Position numbers and translations under genes: made by a program
Notes under the pieces: generated by a model
Told to the model about the DNA's origin: nothing
Databases searched by the model: none
Seen by the model: the letters and a program-made list of their open reading frames with translations, nothing else
Assembly: GCA_902800365.1 (NCBI GenBank)
Contig: CADCEF010000006.1
Location: forward strand, 62,001 to 126,000
Origin: an uncultured Prevotella sp.
GTDB taxonomy: Bacteria; Bacteroidota; Bacteroidia; Bacteroidales; Bacteroidaceae
Reading direction: 5' to 3'
Length of the DNA stretch: 64,000 nucleotides
Part shown: positions 25,431 to 33,654 of the stretch, in pieces
Layout: each line of letters begins with the position of its first letter
How positions within the stretch are numbered: the stretch's first letter is position 1

Positions 25431-26763
25431 TTACTTCCCAGTAAACTTTCCAACAAAAAGAATCACTCCTGATGAAGCTTCTCTTATCACATAGACAAAT
25501 GGGCGATTAGCGTGGAATGATGCCTTAGGATATTCAACAGGCCCTATAGATGTGCAGTTATCCAAACCAGCAACTGTTACAGCAGCGGCCTCAGAGCCTT
25601 CTTCGTTTACCTTAATCTTTGCCTTTTGGCGCATCATCGAGATATAGAGACTTCTGTCTTCACACATATTTGGGATTTCTGCAAAATCGCTATTAAAGGC
25701 AAGATGGATGCCCATCTGCTCAAGCAAACCAATGAGACCTTTTTCTAAATTGTCTGTATCAGAGTCCGTCTCAAAGCGCGGAAGTTTCAGGTCCACCTCG
25801 TAAGGTCTGGCACCATACGTAGCTGTTATATGGTCATATTGCATGTTACCTACAATATAATCCTTCGACCAACCTATCTCAGCCAGATAGCTGATAACGT
25901 CGTCAATAGTCTTTCCTTCCTCTGGCAGCATCACTGTCATATTCCAATAGCCGTTGCCATAAGGCATTTCAATAGCACTATATGTATCATTCTTAAGATA
26001 GCGAATCAACACATTCTGGTGCATCAGCGGAAGTCTGGTTTTGCCATTTTCGGTAGTAAAGATCTCTTCCTTGGTGTTCTTCTGATCGAACTTCGAGGCC
26101 CAGTCTGCCTTGAAGTAGATGGCATTAAGAAGATACGACACCATTTTTGGATTAATCTCGTCTAAGATAGAAGGAATCATGCCGTTGGTCTTATCGTTAC
26201 ACCAACCGTTGATATGACCAAGTGTACCAGAGGCATTAAAGTCGAGAGCCTCAGCTTTGGCATCGTAATAGGTCTCCATATCCTCCTGAAACTGATTCTT
26301 CAAAGTATAATCCTTATTCAGGAAAATGGCATTGGCAATTATCTACCTTTGGCAGACCGTCAATGAGTTTCTTGCAATAATCGTTAACAGCCTGTATGCC
26401 TCCCTGATGGAAGCCTAAAGTCTGTTCCAGCTCCTGTTCTGTCTGTCCTGCAGCAGCATCGTTCACCATTCCTAATACATAGGTGATACTAAGTGGCGAG
26501 TAGATAAAACTCTGGCCACTCTTGTCTGCTTTATTCACCTCCTTCAGGAAGTTCAGCGTAAAGTGGTTATTGTTATTGGCAAATATCACTTGCTCATGAG
26601 TCAACTTGACAGGTTCTGGCTCTGATAACATATTTACCACTTGTTTTGCTTCGCCCAGATCAATGTCTTCTGACGAAGAACACGATACCATCGCACCACT
26701 CAGCGCAAGGGCTGAAAATAGAATCAGTTTCTCTTTTTCATATTTATATTGTTTTTGGTTCAT
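25431..26763 (-). pseudogene. Serpin lipoprotein, interrupted by a one-base frameshift
   Basis: Two frames together make one serpin. The N-terminal part (start about 26763, MNQKQYKYEKEK, lipobox near SGAMVSC) covers the first helices (FIYSPLSITYVLGMV). Near 26339-26342 one extra base shifts it to an early stop. The next frame resumes at once with IANAIFLNKDYTLKNQF and runs to VILFVGKFTGK. With the base removed the product is about 443 residues. The reactive-loop hinge NEEGSEAAAVTV is of the inhibitory type, so the ancestor would trap serine or cysteine proteases at the cell surface. The break may be a real mutation or a sequencing error; the remaining sequence is undegraded. Confidence 0.85.
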
Positions 26764-26852
26764 TCTGTCCTTATAATGCAGCAAAAGACCAATTCTTGTA
26801 TGGAATAATGTTAAAGAAATAAAAATCTTTCTACTGTCATACAAGATTTGAG

Positions 26853-26860
26853 TACTTTTG
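26853..26860 (+). promoter_or_regulatory. Promoter -7 element of the ECF sigma gene
   Basis: TACTTTTG, 28 nt before the start codon, with a poor -33 match (TTTC near 26828). It is divergent from the serpin gene. Confidence 0.5.
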
Positions 26861-26888
26861 AATTATAAATGTAGAACAAGGCAAGAAA

Positions 26889-27434
26889 ATGGTCAGTCAA
26901 ATCGTTGAGCGCATACGGAAAAAAGACCAGAGGGCGATGAGCGAGCTCTATCAGATGTACGTCGGAGAGCTAACATCGGTCTGCTATCGCTATATCCCAA
27001 ATGCTGACGATGCTAAGGACATTCTGCAGAACAGTTTTGTGAAGATATTCACATCTATTCCAACCCTTGAGTATCGAGGCGACGAGCAATTTAAAGGATG
27101 GCTTGTGAGGATTGTAGCCAACGAGGCGTTGATGTTCCTCAGAAACAAAAAGAAACTGCTGTTTGTGGAACAAAATGAGACTGCTGACGAGATTGATGAA
27201 GACAGCATCAACCCAGACACAGAGCGGATTACGCCAGACGAACTGCACCAGCTGATAAGCGAATTGCCTGATGGATACAGAACGGTGTTGAACCTCTATG
27301 TATTTGAAAACTACTCTCATCGGCAGATAGCCGAACTACTAGGTATCAAGGAGAGCACATCAGCCTCTCAACTGTATTACGCCAAACAATGGCTTGCGCG
27401 AAGAATAAAGGAATTAACGAGCGAGAAGGGATGA
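26889..27434 (+). CDS. ECF-type RNA polymerase sigma factor
   Basis: 181 residues with region 2 (MSELYQMYVGELTSVCYRYI and DAKDILQNSFVKIF, about 18-60) and region 4 (LPDGYRTVLNLYVFENYSHRQIAELLGI, about 122-155). It lacks the extra regions of the housekeeping factor. The next gene starts within its stop codon (ATGA) and encodes a membrane protein with a short cytoplasmic N-terminus, the expected place for an anti-sigma partner. The inducing signal is unknown. Confidence 0.92.
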   Translation: MVSQIVERIRKKDQRAMSELYQMYVGELTSVCYRYIPNADDAKDILQNSFVKIFTSIPTLEYRGDEQFKGWLVRIVANEALMFLRNKKKLLFVEQNETADEIDEDSINPDTERITPDELHQLISELPDGYRTVLNLYVFENYSHRQIAELLGIKESTSASQLYYAKQWLARRIKELTSEKG

Positions 27435-28633
27435 AAGAGGATTGGACAAAACAAATGAAACAGAAGCTTGAGGGTCATCAGATGACTCCACCTGAAGAAC
27501 TCTGGGAGGGCATCAGCAATCAGATGGGCCTCGAACCAGTTCCTGCACACAAATCTGTTGTAATCCGCCGATGGATCTGGGCTGCAGCTGCTGTGGTCCT
27601 GGCTCTTGTTGGTTTCTTTGCATTCTACAATTTCGATGAAGAGCAACCAAAATTAGAGGCTCACAACGAAACTACTACAGCATCTCGACCTGTTAGCCAA
27701 GAGGCTGATAATCAGCCAATAAGTGCTGATAAACCTTCGATAACTGTTGAGCCAAAAACAGCTGACAAGCCCAAACTTCTGGCTATGGCAACTCAGCAAA
27801 CTTCAATTACTGAGACAAACAATCTTGATGTTATCGAGGAGCAGCCTGAAACATCTATCGAGGAGCCGGCCGTTCCTTCAGCAGAAGAAAAGTCAGAGCC
27901 CCAACAAGAACTCAAATCAGAGTCTCAGCAGAAAAAGCAGACTTATCTGCCTGACGTTGTCGAACCTGTGACAACTGCCTCATACTCAGAGAGTTCAAGC
28001 AAGTGGACTATAGGACTTGCAGGCTCTAACGGACTATTGCTTGCAGCTAATAATTATGCAAATTCAACAAATGTCCAACCTCTATACAATGATGCCAGTC
28101 CTGCGCACTACTATACAAACGGCATGGGTAATATAGCACAAGCCTTTACTTATACCGATGTGGAATCAAAGCATCACATACCATTACGATTAGGTATCTC
28201 GTTGCAGTATCAGCTTACCGATCGCCTTGCATTGCTTAGTGGTATCAACTACACATATCTGGAGTCGGAGTTCATCTATCCGCTTCATAATAATCTCGAC
28301 TTCAATCAGAAACTGAGCTATCTTGGAATCCCTGTTGGCATCTCATGGAAGATATGGGCAACAGATCATTTCAATATCTACCTGACTGGAGGAACGATGC
28401 TTGAGAAGTGCATCAAGGCAGATGTATCAGAAGGCGAACTCAACACACATCCTTGGCAATGGTCAATAAATGCTGCGGCAGGTGCTGAATATCATTTCAC
28501 CCGCCAGTTTGGTGTTTATCTTGAACCATCATTGGGCTATTACTTTAACGATGGCACCAAACTGGAGCATTATTACAAAGACCATCCGCTTGCTCCATCG
28601 CTGCAGTTCGGACTCAGATTACATCTGAAATGA
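27431..28633 (+). CDS. Membrane protein with anti-sigma-like N-terminus and C-terminal beta-barrel-like domain
   Basis: 400 residues from MKEDWTKQMKQKLEGH, chosen because ATGA overlaps the sigma stop; an in-frame ATG 42 nt upstream is less likely. Residues about 1-45 are cytoplasmic (MTPPEELWEGISNQMG), a single transmembrane helix follows at about 46-67 (WIWAAAAVVLALVGFFAFY), then a long low-complexity Glu/Pro/Gln/Ser linker (about 70-185). The C-terminal 200 residues are outer-membrane beta-barrel-like strands (LRLGISLQYQLTDRLALLSG; LQFGLRLHLK). The N-terminus plus helix suggests an anti-sigma factor that could bridge from inner to outer membrane. Function is inferred from context. Confidence 0.7.
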   Translation: MKEDWTKQMKQKLEGHQMTPPEELWEGISNQMGLEPVPAHKSVVIRRWIWAAAAVVLALVGFFAFYNFDEEQPKLEAHNETTTASRPVSQEADNQPISADKPSITVEPKTADKPKLLAMATQQTSITETNNLDVIEEQPETSIEEPAVPSAEEKSEPQQELKSESQQKKQTYLPDVVEPVTTASYSESSSKWTIGLAGSNGLLLAANNYANSTNVQPLYNDASPAHYYTNGMGNIAQAFTYTDVESKHHIPLRLGISLQYQLTDRLALLSGINYTYLESEFIYPLHNNLDFNQKLSYLGIPVGISWKIWATDHFNIYLTGGTMLEKCIKADVSEGELNTHPWQWSINAAAGAEYHFTRQFGVYLEPSLGYYFNDGTKLEHYYKDHPLAPSLQFGLRLHLK

Positions 28634-28674
28634 AAAAAAATCGTAAAATATTACCACATTACAATGGAATTGCG

Positions 28675-28682
28675 TAATTTTG
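28675..28682 (+). promoter_or_regulatory. Promoter -7 element of the GH3-like gene
   Basis: TAATTTTG. It lies inside a longer open frame that begins at 28664, so it argues for translation from the ATG at 28709. Confidence 0.65.
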
Positions 28683-28708
28683 CAGCGAAAATTGCGCAAT
28701 CAAAGAAA

Positions 28709-30226
28709 ATGAGTATCACTAAGATAGTTAGAAAGGTGTTTGAACCCAGACAAAAGGAGCTGGAGAAACACTTCAATCAAGGCAAGGCTCTGCAGGAGGC
28801 TGTGCTCAGCCGACTTATTGCCAAAGCCAAGGATACGGAATACGGAAGAAATCACGCTTTTGCAACCATCAAAGGCTACGATGACTTCGTTAAGAACAAT
28901 CCTGTTAATACCTACGAAGAACTTAAAGGTGCTATAGACCGCATGCGTCATGGTGAGACTGATGTGCTCTGGCCAGGCCGCGTGAAATGGTATGCCAAAT
29001 CATCAGGTACCACCAACGATAAGTCAAAGTTCATTCCTGTCAGTCAGGATGGTCTTAACCATATTCACTATAGCGGTGGATTCGACGCTGTGGCTATGTA
29101 TCTGCAGAATAACCCAAAGTCGAGAATGTTCGATGGTAAGGGACTTATTCTTGGTGGTAGTCATGCACCAAACTATAATCTTAAGGATTCGCTGGTTGGC
29201 GACCTTAGCGCTATTCTTATCGAGAATATCAATCCGCTTGCCAACCTAGTTCGCGTACCCAAGAAGCAGACTGCCCTACTCTCTGATTTTGAGATAAAGA
29301 GAGACCGTATAGCTCGCGAGGCGATGAACAAGAATGTAACCAACTTGTCTGGTGTGCCTTCGTGGATGCTGTCAGTACTCACCCGCATGATGGAAATTAC
29401 AGGTAAGACTCACCTTGAAGAAGTTTGGCCTAACATCGAGGTTTTCTTCCATGGTGGAGTTGCCTTTACCCCATATCGCAAGCAATACGAGCAGCTTATA
29501 ACCTCGCCAAACATGCACTATATGGAGACATATAATGCCAGCGAGGGATTCTTCGGACTTCAGAATGATCCATCAGACAAGTCAATGCTCTTGATGCTCG
29601 ATTACGACGTATTCTACGAGTTTATCCCTATGGACGAGATAGGCAAGGAGAATCCTACTGTAGTACCCCTCTGGGGCGTAGAAACGGGCAAGAACTATGC
29701 AATGGTCATATCAACCAGTTGCGGATTGTGGCGCTATGAAATTGGCGATACAGTTCAGTTCACATCTACCAATCCTTATAAGTTCATTATCTCTGGCCGC
29801 ACCAAGCACTTTATCAATGCCTTTGGCGAGGAGCTGATTGTGGATAATGCTGAAAAGGGATTGGCTTATGCTTGCGAACAGACAGGTGCTGAGATTAGCG
29901 AATATACGGCAGCCCCAGTATTTATGGACCAGAACGCCAAGTGTCGTCATCAGTGGCTCATCGAGTTTAAGAAACGTCCTCAGGATCTGCAGTTGTTCAG
30001 CGACCTGCTTGACAAGCATCTGCAGGAGATAAACAGTGACTACGAGGCTAAGCGCTATAAGGATATAACCTTGCAGCACCTGGAAATAGTAGAAGCACGA
30101 GAGAATCTGTTTAACGATTGGCTCAAGCTTAAGGGCAAGCTGGGTGGCCAGCACAAGGTGCCCCGCCTTAGCAACTCTCGCGAACATATCGAACAATTGC
30201 TTTCGCTTAATGTAAAAATGCAATAA
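28709..30226 (+). CDS. GH3 family acyl-adenylate-forming enzyme
   Basis: 505 residues from MSITKIVRKVFEPRQ; the frame is open to 28664, but a promoter element lies in that stretch. It resembles GH3 (auxin-conjugating) proteins of the adenylate-forming superfamily: the ATP loop KSSGTTNDKSKFIPVS, METYNASEGFFG and the C-terminal hinge GRTKHFINAFGEEL. Bacterial members are widespread in Bacteroidota; their acid and amine substrates are unknown. It is cytoplasmic, with no signal. It heads a run with an Ig-like lipoprotein and DUF3108 protein (19 nt gap), which may be transcriptional company only. Confidence 0.85.
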   Translation: MSITKIVRKVFEPRQKELEKHFNQGKALQEAVLSRLIAKAKDTEYGRNHAFATIKGYDDFVKNNPVNTYEELKGAIDRMRHGETDVLWPGRVKWYAKSSGTTNDKSKFIPVSQDGLNHIHYSGGFDAVAMYLQNNPKSRMFDGKGLILGGSHAPNYNLKDSLVGDLSAILIENINPLANLVRVPKKQTALLSDFEIKRDRIAREAMNKNVTNLSGVPSWMLSVLTRMMEITGKTHLEEVWPNIEVFFHGGVAFTPYRKQYEQLITSPNMHYMETYNASEGFFGLQNDPSDKSMLLMLDYDVFYEFIPMDEIGKENPTVVPLWGVETGKNYAMVISTSCGLWRYEIGDTVQFTSTNPYKFIISGRTKHFINAFGEELIVDNAEKGLAYACEQTGAEISEYTAAPVFMDQNAKCRHQWLIEFKKRPQDLQLFSDLLDKHLQEINSDYEAKRYKDITLQHLEIVEARENLFNDWLKLKGKLGGQHKVPRLSNSREHIEQLLSLNVKMQ

Positions 30227-30245
30227 TTATAAAATGTAAAAAAGG

Positions 30246-32222
30246 ATGAAGAACAGAAAGAATCTTTTAATTATTACATTTTTTCATTTTATCATTGCAA
30301 CAATCGTTGCAAGTTGCGCCAGAATGGGACAGCCTGATGGCGGATGGTATGACGACGATCCACCAAAGGTTGTCAGCTGCATACCTGCAGATCAGGCTAC
30401 CAACGTATCAGCCAAGAAGATTACCATACTTTTCGACGAGTATATCAAACTCACTGATGCCACCAACAAGGTTATCGTATCTCCTCCACAACTCGAAGTT
30501 CCAGACATCAAGGCTTCGGGAAAGAAAATTGTAGTTGAGCTGCAGGACTCGTTGATGGCTAACACTACTTATACCATCGACTTCAGCGATGCCATCAGTG
30601 ATAACAACGAGAACAACCCCATGGGCAGCTATACCTATAGCTTCTCTACTGGCGAGCAGATTGACACCTTCGAGGTATCAGGCTATGTTCTCGATGCCAG
30701 CAACCTTGAGCCTATCAAGGGTATAATGGTTGGTCTTTACAATGATCTGGCCGACTCTGCCTTCCAGACGAAACCAATGCTCCGAGTATCACGTACTGAC
30801 GGTAGCGGACACTTTGTGGTGAAAGGTGTGGCTCCTGGCACTTATCGTGCTTACGCTCTGCAAGATGCTGATGGCGATTTCCGCTTCTCACAGAAGAGCG
30901 AGATGATTGGTTTCAATCATCGTACATTCGAGCCAAGTTCAAGGCCTGATGTCCGCACTGATACCATCTGGCGCGACTCTCTGCACATCGACGGACTGAT
31001 AAAAGTGCCATATACTCACTTCCTGCCCGATGATATCACGCTGCTGGCTTTCACCCACATTCAGACAGACCGTTTCCTTATAAAGACAGAGCGTGTTGAT
31101 GCTAATAAGTTCTCGATGTACTTTACTTACGGTCATCCAGACCTGCCAGTAATCAAGGGCTTGAACTTTAACAGCGATAGCGCCTTTGTTGTAGAGGCCA
31201 ACGAAAAGCAGGATACCATCCACTACTGGCTTCGCGATACAGCTCTGGTAAACCAAGACACTCTGCGCATGGAGATAAGTTATCAGATAACCGATACTGC
31301 AGGTGTGCTGATAAATCAGACCGACACCATCGATGCTTTGGCAAAAATCTCATTCGAGAAGCGCCAGAAGGACTTTATGAAGGAGCAGGAGAAGTGGAGG
31401 AAAGATCTGGAAAAGAAACTTAAACGTGGCATGGAGGTTGACACCATCTGGCACGAGAAGCCATTAGAGATAAAATTCGATGTACCATCATCAATGGATC
31501 CTGACAGAGTGGCAAAAATCGAAATGCCTGCCCCATTACAACACTGCGATACTGCTGGCGTACATCTATACTCCATGATAGACTCCGTTTGGTACGAGTC
31601 ATCGTGCCGCATGGTGCCTGTACCCAACACGATTCGAAACTACGAAATCCTAGCCGATTGGCGTCCTGGCGTAGAGTATAGTTTAGAGATTGACTCGGCT
31701 GCCTTTATCGACATCTACGGTAAGGTTTCTGATCCCTATAAGCAAGGCATAAAGGTTAAGACTGAAGACGATTATGGCACTTTGAAACTCAACATCTCTG
31801 GTGTTGAAGATTCAGCTATGGTAGTTCAGTTGCTTAATGGAACTGATAAGGTTGTCAAGCAGGTTAAGGTTCAGAAACATGTAGCCGAATTCAAATACTT
31901 AAAGCCAGACAAGTACTATGTAAGAGCCTTTATCGACAATAATGGCAATGGTATTTGGGATACTGGCGACTATGCAGAAGACCGTCAGGCAGAGGCCGTG
32001 TACTACTATCCTCGTGAGATTGAGTGCAAGGCCAAATGGGATGTATCGCAGAGCTGGAATGTAATAAGCACCCCTGCTTACAAGCAGAAGCCTGCAAAGA
32101 TTACCAAGCAGAAGCCTGATGCAGCTAAGAAACTAAAGAACAGAAATGCAGAACGAGCCCGTCAAATGGGTATTGAATACCTAAAGGGCAAGGGTATTAA
32201 CATAGATAATAAGAAAAAATGA
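30246..32222 (+). CDS. Ig-like domain lipoprotein
   Basis: 658 residues. A lipobox-type signal (IATIVASCAR, Cys about 24) precedes an SbsA/Big_5-type Ig-like domain (about 38-135, starting PPKVVSCIPADQATNVS) and a carboxypeptidase-regulatory-like beta domain (about 140-205, GHFVVKGVAPGTYRAYA). More beta-rich sequence follows, with a Lys/Glu helix at about 375-400 and a basic C-terminal tail. It is probably anchored in the outer membrane. Its stop overlaps the DUF3108 gene by 4 nt. No enzymatic motif is visible; function unknown. Confidence 0.8.
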   Translation: MKNRKNLLIITFFHFIIATIVASCARMGQPDGGWYDDDPPKVVSCIPADQATNVSAKKITILFDEYIKLTDATNKVIVSPPQLEVPDIKASGKKIVVELQDSLMANTTYTIDFSDAISDNNENNPMGSYTYSFSTGEQIDTFEVSGYVLDASNLEPIKGIMVGLYNDLADSAFQTKPMLRVSRTDGSGHFVVKGVAPGTYRAYALQDADGDFRFSQKSEMIGFNHRTFEPSSRPDVRTDTIWRDSLHIDGLIKVPYTHFLPDDITLLAFTHIQTDRFLIKTERVDANKFSMYFTYGHPDLPVIKGLNFNSDSAFVVEANEKQDTIHYWLRDTALVNQDTLRMEISYQITDTAGVLINQTDTIDALAKISFEKRQKDFMKEQEKWRKDLEKKLKRGMEVDTIWHEKPLEIKFDVPSSMDPDRVAKIEMPAPLQHCDTAGVHLYSMIDSVWYESSCRMVPVPNTIRNYEILADWRPGVEYSLEIDSAAFIDIYGKVSDPYKQGIKVKTEDDYGTLKLNISGVEDSAMVVQLLNGTDKVVKQVKVQKHVAEFKYLKPDKYYVRAFIDNNGNGIWDTGDYAEDRQAEAVYYYPREIECKAKWDVSQSWNVISTPAYKQKPAKITKQKPDAAKKLKNRNAERARQMGIEYLKGKGINIDNKKK

Positions 32223-33028
32223 AGAAGATACTTTTAACTCTTTGCATTGCTTTTGGCATGAGTCTTACAGCCAATGCTCAATGTGGTATAGAGAACACCG
32301 CCTTTAAGAGTGGTGAGAGTCTAGAATACGACCTGTATTTCAACTGGCAATTTATATGGGTTAAGGTAGGTTCAGCTCAGATGGACACCAAGATGACCAA
32401 GTTTGAGGGCAAGGACGCCTGGAAGTCGTACCTGATTACTCGAGGCAACTCTAAACTCGACAAGTATTTCACCATGCGCGATACGCTATTGTCATATTGC
32501 AATCCCGACCTCTCGCCAATGTATTTCCGCAAAGGCGCCAGAGAAGGCAGCCGATACTATGTAGACGAGATATGGTTTAACTATCCAAATGGCAACTGCC
32601 AACTCAAGAAGCATCGTATTGATGCTGATGGTGAGCAGCATTGGAAGACAAGCACCTATCGCAGTTGTATCTACGACATGATGTCTATCTTCCTCCGTGC
32701 CCGCAATTTCGATGGTTCAAAGCTCAAGAAAGGTCAGGTAATATCTACACCTATCAGCGATGCCAGCAGTCTTTCTAACTCATGGCTGGAATTTCGCGGC
32801 AAGGAGACCTTTAAGATGAATGGCACTAAAGAGAAGTTCCGCTGCTTGGTCATGTCGTTCTATGAGCGTGAAAACGGAAAGAGCCGGGAGCTTATCCGTT
32901 TCTACATCACCGACGACCAGAACCACATACCAGTACGCCTCGATATGTTCCTTTCGTTCGGAAGTGCCAAGGCCTACCTTAAAAGCTACAAGGGCGTTCG
33001 CAGCCCAATGTCCTCAAAGCTCAATTAA
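32219..33028 (+). CDS. DUF3108 periplasmic protein
   Basis: 269 residues with a Sec signal (cleavage after SLTANA, about residue 20). The body begins ENTAFKSGESLEYDLYFNWQFIWVKVGSA, the usual DUF3108 opening, and continues as beta-strands typical of a periplasmic beta-barrel-like or lipocalin-like fold. It is translationally coupled (ATGA) to the Ig-like lipoprotein, a pairing common in Bacteroidales. It may take part in envelope biogenesis; no direct evidence. The 3' end overlaps the convergent hypothetical gene by 4 nt. Confidence 0.82.
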   Translation: MKKILLTLCIAFGMSLTANAQCGIENTAFKSGESLEYDLYFNWQFIWVKVGSAQMDTKMTKFEGKDAWKSYLITRGNSKLDKYFTMRDTLLSYCNPDLSPMYFRKGAREGSRYYVDEIWFNYPNGNCQLKKHRIDADGEQHWKTSTYRSCIYDMMSIFLRARNFDGSKLKKGQVISTPISDASSLSNSWLEFRGKETFKMNGTKEKFRCLVMSFYERENGKSRELIRFYITDDQNHIPVRLDMFLSFGSAKAYLKSYKGVRSPMSSKLN

Positions 33029-33648
33029 TAAGCCTCTTTCTCGATGTCCTTGAAGAGTTGGAGGATGGATTCTGAGGCGGAGAGGAGGTCGTAGTAACTT
33101 GACTTGTATTTGGCAGGGATTGTTGTGCCTGAGTAGGCTTGCAGGAACTCCTTTTCGTCATAGTTCTTACGCTTGACGAGTGCCTTTATCAGATGGCCTT
33201 TGCTGAAGTAGAAACGGAACTCATACTGCTTATCGTTCTCGTCGCCTTCTAATTCTGTCATAGGGTCGTAGGCATAGATAAAGGCTATCTTGCCATCAGC
33301 ATCGTAAAGAAACTCCTGAAAATACTCGCGGGCGGCAAAGTTAAAGCGTTTGGTGGCAAAAACCAGATAATGTGGCTTGTAGATAACAGAATCGGCTACA
33401 TAGTCCTCATCGTAGTACATATAAACATTTTCTATATGTCCTCCTGTTGCTGGTAACCATTGACGAGCCTCCATATGATAGAACTGACCAAAATCGGCCC
33501 CATCGTCAAGATTTGAACCCGTATGGGTGCGTGCGTACTCCTTTGCATCGGCATAACGCTTACGGATACTCTCCACTGTGTTCTGCGCCAAACCAATATA
33601 CAGATTTGAGGCAAACAGCAATAACGCAAGAATTCGATACTTAAACAT
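33025..33648 (-). CDS. Hypothetical secreted protein
   Basis: 207 residues. The signal peptide ends after about NLYIGLAQ (residue 22), so the protein is exported. The mature part is mixed alpha/beta with tyrosine-rich strands (YMYYDEDYVADSVIYKPHYLVFATKRF) and a C-terminal helix. I do not recognise the family. It follows the CotH gene by 6 nt and is probably co-transcribed with it. Confidence 0.7.
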   Translation of the reverse strand: MFKYRILALLLFASNLYIGLAQNTVESIRKRYADAKEYARTHTGSNLDDGADFGQFYHMEARQWLPATGGHIENVYMYYDEDYVADSVIYKPHYLVFATKRFNFAAREYFQEFLYDADGKIAFIYAYDPMTELEGDENDKQYEFRFYFSKGHLIKALVKRKNYDEKEFLQAYSGTTIPAKYKSSYYDLLSASESILQLFKDIEKEAY

Positions 33649-33654
33649 AGCTAT

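Noticed and set aside
28664-28708. 15-residue N-terminal extension of the GH3-like enzyme
   Set aside because: A matching -7 element lies inside it, so the ATG at 28709 is preferred.
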